Of a stretch of DNA of 64,000 bases, positions 38,343 to 49,616 are shown one piece after another; positions within the stretch are counted from its first letter, which is position 1, and each line of letters starts with the position of its first letter. A program made the translations under genes and the position numbers. The stretch is from Saccharospirillum sp. (GTDB lineage: Bacteria; Pseudomonadota; Gammaproteobacteria; Pseudomonadales; Natronospirillaceae). Location: positions 2,666,001-2,730,000 of the forward strand of contig JAGYIL010000001.1 of assembly GCA_018402545.1 (NCBI GenBank), in the 5' to 3' direction. The notes under the pieces are model-generated. The model saw only the letters and a list, made by a program, of their open reading frames with translations, was not told where the DNA came from and searched no databases.

Positions 38343-39023
38343 TCAGAGTCTCAGCGAATCGGAATCGCCGGTCTGAATGCCCGCAAGCATAGGCACGAAG
38401 CGCACGGCTTCAATGCGGCGCTCGGTAAATTCATCACCCTGGCGCTCCACCACGGTCAAAAACTGCTCTTCAGTACCCACCGGCAAAATCAGTTGACCGC
38501 CGTCGGGGACCAGTTGATCCAGCAGGGATTGCGGCGCCGTTTCAGGGGCCGCCGTACCGATGATGACATCGAAGGGCCCTGCATCGGGCCAGCCAAGGAA
38601 GCCGTCATCGAGCTTCAGGCGTACGTTGTAAAGTTTTTGCAGACGTAGCCGTTCCCGGGCTTTCAGCTGCAGCGGTTTGATGCGCTCTACCGAGTAGATT
38701 TCATCCACCAGATGCGCCAGTACCGAGGTCTGAAACCCGGAACCGGTACCAATTTCAAGAATGCGCTCATGGTGAGGGGCTGCCAGCACCAGTTCGCTCA
38801 TGCGCGCAACAATATAGGGTTGCGATAGGGTCTGACCGTAACCTATGGGTACGGCAATGTCTTCGTAGGCTTTGTGACCCAGAGCTTCATCAACAAAGAT
38901 GTGCCTTGGCACTTTCATAAAGCAATCCATGACCCGGGCATCACGAATGCCCTTGGCAAAGAGTCGCTCAATCAGGCGCTGACGAGTACGCTGGGACGTC
39001 ATGCCGATACCGGAAAGATTCAC
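38343..39023 (-). CDS. pcm: Protein-L-isoaspartate O-methyltransferase
   Basis: Pcm repairs isoaspartyl residues using S-adenosylmethionine. The protein has 226 residues. The start is a GTG overlapping the truD stop, with AGGAGGAG 5 bases upstream. SAM motif I is ILEIGTGSGFQTSVLAHL; GYGQTLSQPYIVARM is the family's active-site loop. It is directly next to truD; surE, usual between them, is absent. Confidence 0.95.
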   Translation of the reverse strand: MNLSGIGMTSQRTRQRLIERLFAKGIRDARVMDCFMKVPRHIFVDEALGHKAYEDIAVPIGYGQTLSQPYIVARMSELVLAAPHHERILEIGTGSGFQTSVLAHLVDEIYSVERIKPLQLKARERLRLQKLYNVRLKLDDGFLGWPDAGPFDVIIGTAAPETAPQSLLDQLVPDGGQLILPVGTEEQFLTVVERQGDEFTERRIEAVRFVPMLAGIQTGDSDSLRL

Positions 39024-40045
39024 TGAGACTCCTCCTCGTGCCAGGCTGACACTTCACGCAACACAGCAGTGGCATAACTGCCAGCCGGCAGAAAGAAGCG
39101 GAATTGCGGATCCGCTCCCTGCCATTCAAGCTGACCCTGCTCCGGATAAACCCGCAGTTTGCGCATGCTGCGCTGAATGCGCAGCCGAATCAGCGCCTGC
39201 GTCCATTCTGACTGCTGCGCCAGCAAAGGCGCCTCGCGTTCATCGAGCAGGGAAAAGGTTTCGGTTTGCTCGCCGGGCAAACTGGCACTGGGCGATAACT
39301 GGCCCGACGCTACCCTGGACCATTCGCTTTCGGTCGGTTCCAGACATTCAAACCCCCGTTTGCCTTCCTTGAATTGCAGGAAATCACCGGGGAGCAGCTG
39401 GTTCCAGGTACCCTGCTGCACTCGCTCGGCCAACAGTTCATTGAACAGTAAGCTGCGCATCGCAGACACATGAATGCCCTGTTGCCCGCGGGGCAACCGG
39501 CCTTCACCGCGTATCCAGGCCAGTGCCCGGCTCAGATTTTGGCCCTGGTCGCCAAAACGTTGCGGACCAAAGTAATTAGGGAACCCCTGCTCAACCAGTG
39601 TTTGCCAGCGTTGTGCAAGGGCATCGGCATCCCCTTGCCAGTCGCGCAGCCTGATCACGAAATGATTGCCGATCAGTTGACCGGTACGCAGCTTGCGACC
39701 ATGCCGCTTGAGCGACAGCACCCGAACACCGTCCATAATCAGTGGCTCTGACGGATCCGGTTTACCAGGCAGATGCAGGGAGAAGGTCTGGCGAGTCACG
39801 GCATGGCGGTCTTTCAAGCCCGCGTAACTGACATCCCGGGGGGGAATGCCCGCCCAGCGGGCCAGTTGTTTGCCAAGCCAGGCGGTATTCTGGCCGGTTT
39901 TTTCCAGGGTGACCCATAAGTGCTCACCCTCGCCGCAAGCCGTCTCCGGCAAGGCCTCCTCAACGTAAAAATCAGCCGGTTCGGCTTTCAACCGTCCCGT
40001 CCCGACAACATCACCCCAGGCTCTGGGCCACTGCGGCAGCTCCAT
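39020..40045 (-). CDS. truD: tRNA pseudouridine(13) synthase TruD
   Basis: TruD makes pseudouridine 13 in tRNA-Glu and others. The protein has 341 residues from the ATG at 40045, which shares a base with the ispF stop (TGATG) and has GGAGGTG about 8 bases upstream. The catalytic aspartate is in YAGLKDRHAVTRQ; NYFGPQRFG is the second TruD motif. It is coupled to both ispF and pcm. Confidence 0.95.
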   Translation of the reverse strand: MELPQWPRAWGDVVGTGRLKAEPADFYVEEALPETACGEGEHLWVTLEKTGQNTAWLGKQLARWAGIPPRDVSYAGLKDRHAVTRQTFSLHLPGKPDPSEPLIMDGVRVLSLKRHGRKLRTGQLIGNHFVIRLRDWQGDADALAQRWQTLVEQGFPNYFGPQRFGDQGQNLSRALAWIRGEGRLPRGQQGIHVSAMRSLLFNELLAERVQQGTWNQLLPGDFLQFKEGKRGFECLEPTESEWSRVASGQLSPSASLPGEQTETFSLLDEREAPLLAQQSEWTQALIRLRIQRSMRKLRVYPEQGQLEWQGADPQFRFFLPAGSYATAVLREVSAWHEEESQ

Positions 40046-40542
40046 CAGGACACCACCTCCAGCAGGCATACCGCCTCAGTGGCGATACCCTCCTTGCGAC
40101 CTGTAAAGCCAAGCTTCTCGGTGGTCGTCGCCTTGATGTTTATCTGACCCGGGTCACACTGCAACGTTTCGGCAATGGTCAGCTTCATTGCGCCCTTGTA
40201 CTCACCCAGACGAGGTGCCTGGGCAATGACGGTGACGTCCAGATTCACCAGCCGATAGCCCAACCCGGTAATGCGATGATAGACATCGGCCAGCAAGGCA
40301 CGGCTATCGGCCCCGGCCCATTGTGCATCCGTATCCGGAAACCATTCGCCAATATCGCCCAGTGCAGCAGCGCCCAGCAAGGCGTCGGCGACGGCATGCA
40401 ACACGACGTCGCCATCGGAATGTGCCAGCAGCGGATGCTCCGCCGGTACTTGCACGCCACCCAGCGTTATGTCCATGGGACCGGCATTCAGGTCGAACCG
40501 GTGTACATCAAAACCATGGCCTATTCGCATGCCCTGCTTCAC
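40045..40542 (-). CDS. ispF: 2-C-methyl-D-erythritol 2,4-cyclodiphosphate synthase
   Basis: This is the fifth enzyme of the MEP isoprenoid pathway. The 165 residues include metal ligands in [32 protein letters not shown], the GEYK turn and the closing [12 protein letters not shown] second ATG at codon 5 (40530) would match the length of most relatives. It follows ispD by 23 bases. Confidence 0.96.
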   Translation of the reverse strand: MKQGMRIGHGFDVHRFDLNAGPMDITLGGVQVPAEHPLLAHSDGDVVLHAVADALLGAAALGDIGEWFPDTDAQWAGADSRALLADVYHRITGLGYRLVNLDVTVIAQAPRLGEYKGAMKLTIAETLQCDPGQINIKATTTEKLGFTGRKEGIATEAVCLLEVVS

Positions 40543-40565
40543 TCCAAGTAATCGCTGAAAAAAGC

Positions 40566-41273
40566 TCAGATCGGCGTTAGCCGACCCTGTTGTTGCAGAT
40601 AAAACGCCACCAGTGCCAGATCGTCCGGGTGCGTTACCTTGATGTTATCGCCGCTGCCAATGACCAGTCCTACCGGGTCACCCATCCACTCCATCGCCGA
40701 GGCTTCATCGGTCAGGGGTAAGGCATTGGCCAGGCCCAGGGACAAGGCGCGATACAAGCGCCCGAATCGAAAGCACTGGGGTGTCAGGGCGGCCCATAAT
40801 TGTCGGCGATCAACCGTCGACACCTGATCATCCTGCTTGCGTTTTATGGTGTCAGTCAGTGGGCGCGCCAGCAAAGCGCCGCGGTCTTCAGACTGGCAGT
40901 GGTCGAGCAACGCCAGAATATCTGCGCGGCGGACGCAAGGGCGTGCAATGTCATGCACCATCACCCAGTCATCATCCGCTGCAGTCATGGCAGCCAGCCC
41001 GGCCAGAACCGAATCGGCACGCTCGGCCCCTCCCTGCACACAGCTCAGGCCCGGATAGCGCGCCGCCAAAGACCGGCCCCGATCGTCATTACCATTCAAT
41101 ACCAGTATGCGCTCGCCCTGAAACGGCAAATCCCTCCAGGCATCGAGCGTCCATTCCAGCAGCGTTTTACCGGCCAGTTGGGTGTATTGCTTGGGGTGTG
41201 GCTGTCCAAACCGCTTACCAATGCCAGCGGCTGGAAATATCAGGTGCACTCGGGGGGGATTAGTCAGGTTCAT
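40566..41273 (-). CDS. ispD: 2-C-methyl-D-erythritol 4-phosphate cytidylyltransferase
   Basis: This is the third enzyme of the MEP pathway, making CDP-methylerythritol. The protein has 235 residues from the ATG at 41273; a GTG seven codons earlier is possible. It has the nucleotidyltransferase loop [18 protein letters not shown], then VHDIARPCV and the closing [13 protein letters not shown]. It is tightly packed after ftsB and before ispF. Confidence 0.95.
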   Translation of the reverse strand: MNLTNPPRVHLIFPAAGIGKRFGQPHPKQYTQLAGKTLLEWTLDAWRDLPFQGERILVLNGNDDRGRSLAARYPGLSCVQGGAERADSVLAGLAAMTAADDDWVMVHDIARPCVRRADILALLDHCQSEDRGALLARPLTDTIKRKQDDQVSTVDRRQLWAALTPQCFRFGRLYRALSLGLANALPLTDEASAMEWMGDPVGLVIGSGDNIKVTHPDDLALVAFYLQQQGRLTPI

Positions 41274-41300
41274 CACATCCAAATCAGCGGCCACACCGCT

Positions 41301-41615
41301 TCATTCGGCTGGTATGACGTAGAAAACCTCGCCCGGCCTGATCAGCCCGAGGTCACTCCGGCCCAGTTCCTCGACCGCATCAAGCCCGGACTTCAGATCA
41401 GCAACACGAGCACTCAGAACCTCGTTGCGTGCCCGGCGCTCGGCATTAATGCTTTGCTGGGCGGACACATCAGCTTCCAGCCGGCTCACATCGACCCAGC
41501 TGTTTTCGCCCAACCACCAGCGGAATTGCAACATTACCAGCAACACCAGCAAGCCTATTTGCAGCCAGCGCAGCGGGTTCTTGCGTTGCAATTGTGGCAC
41601 AGCCGTGGCTTTCAA
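41301..41615 (-). CDS. ftsB: Cell division protein FtsB
   Basis: This is a divisome protein that links FtsL, FtsQ and the septal synthase. The 104 residues comprise a basic start, one transmembrane helix (about 16-32, WLQIGLLVLLVMLQFRWW), a leucine-zipper-like coiled coil (40-80) and a conserved C-terminal GLIRPGEVFYVIP. It lies after eno as usual, with a terminator between. Confidence 0.94.
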   Translation of the reverse strand: MKATAVPQLQRKNPLRWLQIGLLVLLVMLQFRWWLGENSWVDVSRLEADVSAQQSINAERRARNEVLSARVADLKSGLDAVEELGRSDLGLIRPGEVFYVIPAE

Positions 41616-41731
41616 CGGTCCGGTTCTCTCTGTTAGCCACGCTGCGGTGGCAGTGGGTAATGACCCCCGTGGTTTCAGGGGAGGCGATTAATGGACACCA
41701 TTGTACAACTCTGGCGGCATTCTGACTCAAA

Positions 41732-41760
41732 CAAAAAAGGGGGCCAAGCCCCCTTTTTGC
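41732..41760 (-). terminator. Terminator of eno
   Basis: AAAAAGGGGG / CCCCCTTTTT with a short loop, followed on the minus strand by TTTTTTG, 45-70 bases past the eno stop. Confidence 0.92.
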
Positions 41761-41802
41761 ATTTACTGCTCAATTTCCGCCAAAACGGGCATCAAAACCG
41801 GC

Positions 41803-43161
<1,359 letters not shown>

Positions 43162-43287
43162 TCACACCGGCTTTTCAGCTGTGATCCTGCCTGAGTCTCG
43201 ACCGCTCAAAATGTAGTTTTATTACAAAACGGACAGCGCCGGATTATAGGGGAAAACCCTCCAAATACTACCCCTCACCACCCTGTA

Positions 43288-45081
<1,794 letters not shown>

Positions 45082-45084
45082 TCA

Positions 45085-46437
45085 TTAATCGTCGCCATTG
45101 CCGTGTCGGGAAGGTTCTGTTGGTTTTGATGATTGCCAGTCTACCGCCCAGCCCGGCTCGCCAGAGTCTGGCTGCCAGGCAAGGTCCACCGCCAGATTGG
45201 CAACGGCAATCAGCTGGTCGCCGGAAAATAACAGCGGCACCCGGTCGCGCTGCCAGGGAGGCAGCCGGTATTCCTGCAACAGGCGTTTCAGATCCCGCCG
45301 CGCCGAGCGCCCGGCTGGCCATAATGATTCACCGCCCTGGCGCAGTTGCCAGCGCCAGCCGGCCGGCTCGCCCCGGATCCGACCGGGCCCGTCTGCTGCG
45401 CGTCGTACTCGCAGCCAACCAACGCCGGGCCAGTGCTGCCAGTCTTCACTGACATCGCAGGGTGCGTCAGTCGGCTCTACCCGGTTCGGAACCCAGTACA
45501 AAGCCGTTCGAAAACGCCGGACTGAGCCGTCGCCCAGAGCGACTTCAGGCTGGGCATCCACCCGGGCATTGACCACTTCGCTGACGATGCGTTGCAGCGC
45601 TGCTTCGCTGGGCGATCTTACATTCTGCCGATACAACCAACGGTGAATCAGTGCCTGTACCTGTTCCGCTGACCAGTCGTCCAGCTGCACGGTTTTCAGG
45701 GCGCCGTCATGGGCCAGGCGATGCTCCAGTTCAACATCGAGCTGGCGTTGCTGTTCACGGGCAGCCTGATCGAGGTGACCGAGTGACCTTGCCAGCGTCT
45801 GACGGTACTGGGGCCAGCGTGTGGCAATGAGCGGCAATACCTGCTGACGCATAAAATTGCGATCAAACCGCACATCGTTGTTGCTGTCGTCTGTTATCCA
45901 GTGCAAGCCCAATTGAAGGGCCCGGTTTTCAATGCTTTCCCGGGCGGTCGTCAGCAGGGGGCGCAATATAGATCTCTGCTGTCGACTCGTTTGATCCGAC
46001 ATGGCCGACAGACCGGTCAGGCCGCTGCCCCTTAGCAATCGCAGCATAAAGGTTTCGAGTTGATCATCAAGGTGATGCCCGAGCCAGAGGCTGCAGCCCC
46101 GGGGTACCCGGTCAAGAAAAATACGATAGCGCTCCTGCCGGGCTGCCGCTTCCAGACCCTCGCCACTGGCATTTACCGACACCGAATAGGCTTCAAAGCC
46201 ACAACCAAGCTGAGCACATTGTTGTTGGCAATGTGCTTGCCAGTCATCGGCAAGGGAGCTAAGTCCGTGATTGATGTGCAAGGCAATGACGTCTCCGGGA
46301 GGAAGCCGAAGACAGAGTTCATGTAAGACCAGATGTGAGTCGACACCGCCACTGTAGCCAACAAAGACCGGTCGTTCTGAATAGTCGACCAGCCAGGCAT
46401 CGAACCGTTCACCGGCGGTGTAGCCACTGCCAGTCAT
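45085..46437 (-). CDS. tilS: tRNA(Ile)-lysidine synthetase TilS
   Basis: TilS changes the wobble cytidine of tRNA-Ile(CAT) to lysidine. The protein has 450 residues from the ATG at 46437, which overlaps the stop of the acetyltransferase gene by four bases. The PP-loop reads GYSGGVDSHLVLHEL, followed by HINHGLS and LGHHLDDQLETFMLRLLRGSG. C-terminal substrate-binding domains reach the stop, ending in a low-complexity tail. Confidence 0.95.
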   Translation of the reverse strand: MTGSGYTAGERFDAWLVDYSERPVFVGYSGGVDSHLVLHELCLRLPPGDVIALHINHGLSSLADDWQAHCQQQCAQLGCGFEAYSVSVNASGEGLEAAARQERYRIFLDRVPRGCSLWLGHHLDDQLETFMLRLLRGSGLTGLSAMSDQTSRQQRSILRPLLTTARESIENRALQLGLHWITDDSNNDVRFDRNFMRQQVLPLIATRWPQYRQTLARSLGHLDQAAREQQRQLDVELEHRLAHDGALKTVQLDDWSAEQVQALIHRWLYRQNVRSPSEAALQRIVSEVVNARVDAQPEVALGDGSVRRFRTALYWVPNRVEPTDAPCDVSEDWQHWPGVGWLRVRRAADGPGRIRGEPAGWRWQLRQGGESLWPAGRSARRDLKRLLQEYRLPPWQRDRVPLLFSGDQLIAVANLAVDLAWQPDSGEPGWAVDWQSSKPTEPSRHGNGDD

Positions 46438-46916
46438 GCCATATCCGTGTCGGCCAGACCCCAGCAATAGCGCAATTTCTCGCGGTCTCCACGACGCCAA
46501 AGTTCGGTTCCGCGAGGCACCGACACCCGCTCAACGAACCGGGCGCCAATGCGTTCACAGGTACGCACAGAAGCGATGTTGTCGGGGTTGCAGGTAATCC
46601 AGAGTTCAGTCATGCCGTGATCGAGTGCGACTGTTCGAATCAGCTCGCAGGCTTTGGCGGCGTAATGATGGCCCCGGTAAGGGCGGTCGATGCCGTATCC
46701 GATTTGACCGGCGTACGTCACCAGGGCGGGGGTGTCGCCCACACGCAGGTCAATCTGGCCAATCAGGGTGCCATTGTGCAGCACTACATCGAACAGATAG
46801 GCGGGAGCCCCTTCAAGCGCGCGTGCGCCCTCCAGGTAACGGTTGAGCAACAGCGCAATGTCGTCTGAGACCAGGGGGTCGTAGTGTCGAAACGCAAAGG
46901 AATAAGCCGCCGTCAT
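46434..46916 (-). CDS. GNAT-family N-acetyltransferase
   Basis: This is a 160-residue single-domain GNAT protein. GYGIDRPYRGHHYAAKACELI is motif A (R-G-x-x-x-A-A acetyl-CoA turn) and CNPDNIASVRTCERIGARFV is motif B, resembling RimJ/RimL-type or aminoglycoside-like acetyltransferases; the substrate is unknown. It lies between accA and tilS, where most relatives have no gene, and its stop overlaps the tilS start, so it is probably a recent addition that now drives tilS translation. Confidence 0.85.
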   Translation of the reverse strand: MTAAYSFAFRHYDPLVSDDIALLLNRYLEGARALEGAPAYLFDVVLHNGTLIGQIDLRVGDTPALVTYAGQIGYGIDRPYRGHHYAAKACELIRTVALDHGMTELWITCNPDNIASVRTCERIGARFVERVSVPRGTELWRRGDREKLRYCWGLADTDMA

Positions 46917-47067
46917 CTGTTTCTGCCATGCTGGGATCTGTCATCCGGGCTTTGGCGACCGGAGCCTCTACGATAATACGAATAGCGGCCGGTTGCAGAC
47001 CAAAGCTAAAACGACGTCGCCCGACGTCGCCTTAGACAGCTTAGTTGCTTTGCAGGCCAGTTTCGAG

Positions 47068-48024
47068 TCAGGCCGATTCGAGCCCGAACGACATCAGGCG
47101 CTTGTAACGGTTTTCCAGCAGGTCGTCCAGCGCTACACCGCGCAGCTTATCAAGCTGGCCAATGAGTGCGTGGCGCAAATCGGCCGCCATGGCTTCGGGG
47201 TTACGGTGCGCGCCGCCCAGAGGCTCTTTGATAACGGTATCCACCAGGCCCAGCTCACGCAATTTTGGCGCGGTAATGCCCATGGCTTCAGCCGCATCGG
47301 AGGCACGCTCTGCCGTCTTCCACAGAATGGAGGCACAGCCTTCCGGGGAAATAACCGAATAGGTACTGTATTGCAACATGTTCAAGTGATCGCATACACC
47401 AATGGCCAGTGCCCCGCCAGAGCCGCCCTCACCAATAACCGTTGAAATGATTGGCGTCTTCAGTGACGACAGTTTCAACAGATTGTAGGCAATCGCTTCG
47501 CTCTGACCACGCTCTTCAGCACCAATACCGGGGTAGGCACCCGGGGTATCGATAAAGGTCAGTACCGGCATCTTGAAACGCTCTGCCATCTGCATCAGGC
47601 GCAATGCCTTGCGATAGCCTTCAGGCTTGGGCATGCCGAAATTGCGGCGCACTTTTTCTTTCACATCCCGGCCCTTCTGGTGGCCAACCACCAGCACTGG
47701 CTCTTCATTCAGCCGGGCAACGCCGGATACGATGGCAGCATCGTCACCGTAATGACGGTCGCCATGGAGCTCATCCCAGTCAGTAAAGATGTGATTGATG
47801 TAATCGAGCGTGTAGGGACGCTTGGGATGACGCGCCAGCTGGGAAATCTGCCAGGAGGTGAGGTTGGAAAAGATCTGCTCGGTCAGTTTGATCGACTGGG
47901 CGTTCAGCTTTTCGATTTCGCCTGAAATGTTGAGATCATTGCGGTTGCCAACAAGTCGCAATTCTTCAATTTTGGCAATCAGGTCTGCAATGGGTTGTTC
48001 AAATTCCAAGTAATCTGGATTCAT
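47068..48024 (-). CDS. accA: Acetyl-CoA carboxylase carboxyltransferase subunit alpha
   Basis: AccA, with AccD, transfers CO2 from biotin to acetyl-CoA to give malonyl-CoA. The protein has 318 residues. The crotonase-fold core includes [42 protein letters not shown] and [12 protein letters not shown]. The start has AGGGAAAC upstream. In relatives accA follows dnaE directly; here an insertion sequence and a repeat separate them by about 1.6 kb, so accA now depends on a promoter in the 400 bases in front of it. Confidence 0.97.
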   Translation of the reverse strand: MNPDYLEFEQPIADLIAKIEELRLVGNRNDLNISGEIEKLNAQSIKLTEQIFSNLTSWQISQLARHPKRPYTLDYINHIFTDWDELHGDRHYGDDAAIVSGVARLNEEPVLVVGHQKGRDVKEKVRRNFGMPKPEGYRKALRLMQMAERFKMPVLTFIDTPGAYPGIGAEERGQSEAIAYNLLKLSSLKTPIISTVIGEGGSGGALAIGVCDHLNMLQYSTYSVISPEGCASILWKTAERASDAAEAMGITAPKLRELGLVDTVIKEPLGGAHRNPEAMAADLRHALIGQLDKLRGVALDDLLENRYKRLMSFGLESA

Positions 48025-48398
48025 GCCGTTTCCCTAGTGTGCCGTCAATGGTGTACTGCGTGCCCGCCAAGCGCCAAGTAAAGCAGGCTGGGCAGCAACG
48101 TCAACTGTCTATCAGGGTTGACCTTGCCATTCAGGACCGCCGTACACCCCGGGCGGTTCAATTCAATGATGCGATCAGCCTAATGGGCCGACTGCCATTG
48201 AGCAAGCGTATCAAACCTTATTGAGCTTTGAACAAACGGAAACAATCAGCACAGTTACCGCTTACTACCGGCTCAAGTTTCGGAGCTAGGGTTGGCTGCA
48301 TTGCCTTGAACCCGCGACGGATGGCAGGGCCGCTAGCTAATTTCTAACTACGAAACTTGAGTTATTACCTGGATTTTAAAGTTAGCAACCAATTGAGT
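48025..48398. other. accA upstream region with an 11-base hairpin
   Basis: No gene is seen. CTCAAGTTTCG (48272-48282) pairs perfectly with CGAAACTTGAG (48351-48361), and the first arm also pairs (one mismatch over 14 bases) with 49572-49585 beyond the insertion sequence. Promoters for accA are expected near 48025-48120 but none is convincing. Confidence 0.45.
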
Positions 48399-48451
48399 GT
48401 TAGGTGCCGGGGGTACCTCTCCGGGGTAGTCTGAGGCATGAATGCCGAAGC

Positions 48452-49402
48452 CTAGGTGTGTATATCCACTAGGTTGTTCACAGATAACCCCACTCGGCTA
48501 ATCGGCGGTTTGTAGTCCAGACTAGCATGGGGTCGATGCCAGTTGTAAAGATGCAACCAAGCTGGCAGATACCATCCACGTTGCTCCGAGCTCTCATAGG
48601 CGCGTGCATAAGCCCACTCGTGTAGAGCAGTTTGTATGAACCGTTCTGCCTTGCCGTTTGTGCGGGGGCTATAGGGCCTGGTATAGCGTTGCTTGAGCCC
48701 CAGGCGCTTACACAGACGTCGAAAGCGTCTGGATTTGTAGCACGCCCCATTGTCAGTTAGTACCCGTGTGAAGCGAACGCCAAGACTGGCGTAATACCGC
48801 ACCGCCTTGAGCAGAGCATGGCAGGCACTATGACCCGATTCATCCGGGTGGATAGAACTGAAGGCTATGCGGGAATGGTCGTCGATGGCCACATGGACAT
48901 ACTCCCAGCCAGCGCCACGGCTCCTGTTTTGTCGGCTGCCAGTGACTCGATGTCCCGGACGCTTGTAACGCCCCAGCTTCTTAATATCGAGGTGCAGCAG
49001 ATCCCCGGGAGCGTCGTGTTCATAGCGATTATCCGGTGGAGCGGGCGACAACAGTGCCAGACGGTTCAGCCCATTTCGTTTGAGAATGCGCGCCACAGTG
49101 CTCTGACCGACCCTTAATGCTTGGGCTATTTGCCGGTATGTCTGTCGCCTATGGCGGCGCTCAATGACCTGATCCACGACCTCCGGTGTCGTTGCTAAAG
49201 GGCTTCGACGAGGGCGTGATGTGCGCTCTTTGAGCCCATCATCACCCTCATCACGGTAGCGCCGCAGCCACTTGTAGACCGTTCGAACACTGACTCCCTG
49301 AGCCTGAGCAGCCTCCTCGGGGCGCACTCCTTGCTCCAGTACTTTTTGCACGAGAAGGACTCGACCATAGGGAGTAAGACGGGCATTCTTATGGGTGTTC
49401 AT
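48452..49402 (-). CDS. IS481-family DDE transposase
   Basis: This is a 316-residue transposase. The N-terminal helix-turn-helix (GRVLLVQKVLEQG; VSVRTVYKWLRRY) and a second one (TYRQIAQALRVGQSTVARIL) are followed by the DDE core: first D in LLHLDIKKLG, second D in VLTDNGACYKS, E in NGKAERFIQT. The sequence is uninterrupted. The final codons run out of the element: the stop TAG (48454-48452) is formed by the CTAG of the duplicated target, so the reading frame is closed by the host site and not by the element itself. Confidence 0.93.
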   Translation of the reverse strand: MNTHKNARLTPYGRVLLVQKVLEQGVRPEEAAQAQGVSVRTVYKWLRRYRDEGDDGLKERTSRPRRSPLATTPEVVDQVIERRHRRQTYRQIAQALRVGQSTVARILKRNGLNRLALLSPAPPDNRYEHDAPGDLLHLDIKKLGRYKRPGHRVTGSRQNRSRGAGWEYVHVAIDDHSRIAFSSIHPDESGHSACHALLKAVRYYASLGVRFTRVLTDNGACYKSRRFRRLCKRLGLKQRYTRPYSPRTNGKAERFIQTALHEWAYARAYESSEQRGWYLPAWLHLYNWHRPHASLDYKPPISRVGLSVNNLVDIHT

Positions 49403-49484
49403 CCGGGCCTCCTGAAGGTTGGTTTGGATCGCACCTCCAATTATCCGGGTAGGTTCCGGATGAACAACCTACTGAGAGATCACA
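48457..49484 (-). mobile_element. IS481-family insertion sequence, complete, with 6-bp target duplication
   Basis: The element is 1,028 bases. Ends read TGTG...CACA; the terminal inverted repeats match over the first four bases and again exactly over TAGGTTGTTCA (positions 14-24 of each end). It is flanked by a perfect CCTAGG duplication (48451-48456 and 49485-49490), which fits the NCTAGN target known for IS481. One transposase gene fills it. The intact gene, ends and duplication suggest a recent insertion. Confidence 0.93.
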
Positions 49485-49616
49485 CCTAGGCCCCACGGAC
49501 GGGTTCACGCCGACCCCTGAGAGGTACCCCCGGTGCCTGACACGGACTCATGGCACCAATGTACAACCAAACTCCGGAACTTGAGCTACAGACGGTGCTC
49601 CGTACGACTGCCCGGG

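Larger units (their letters stand above)
48399..49542. repeat. Foldback repeat element, copy B, split by an IS481-family element
   Basis: The left arm TGTTAGGTGCCGGGGGTACC continues to 48421 or so; its partner is 49521-49542 in reverse (three mismatches over 24 bases). Between arm and insertion lies TCCGGGGTAGTC, and after the insertion GGCCCCACGGACGGGTTCACGCC, both shared with copy A (6.8-7.0 kb). Copy B lacks the middle hairpin block of copy A. With the insertion removed the element would be only about 110 bases. Confidence 0.7.
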
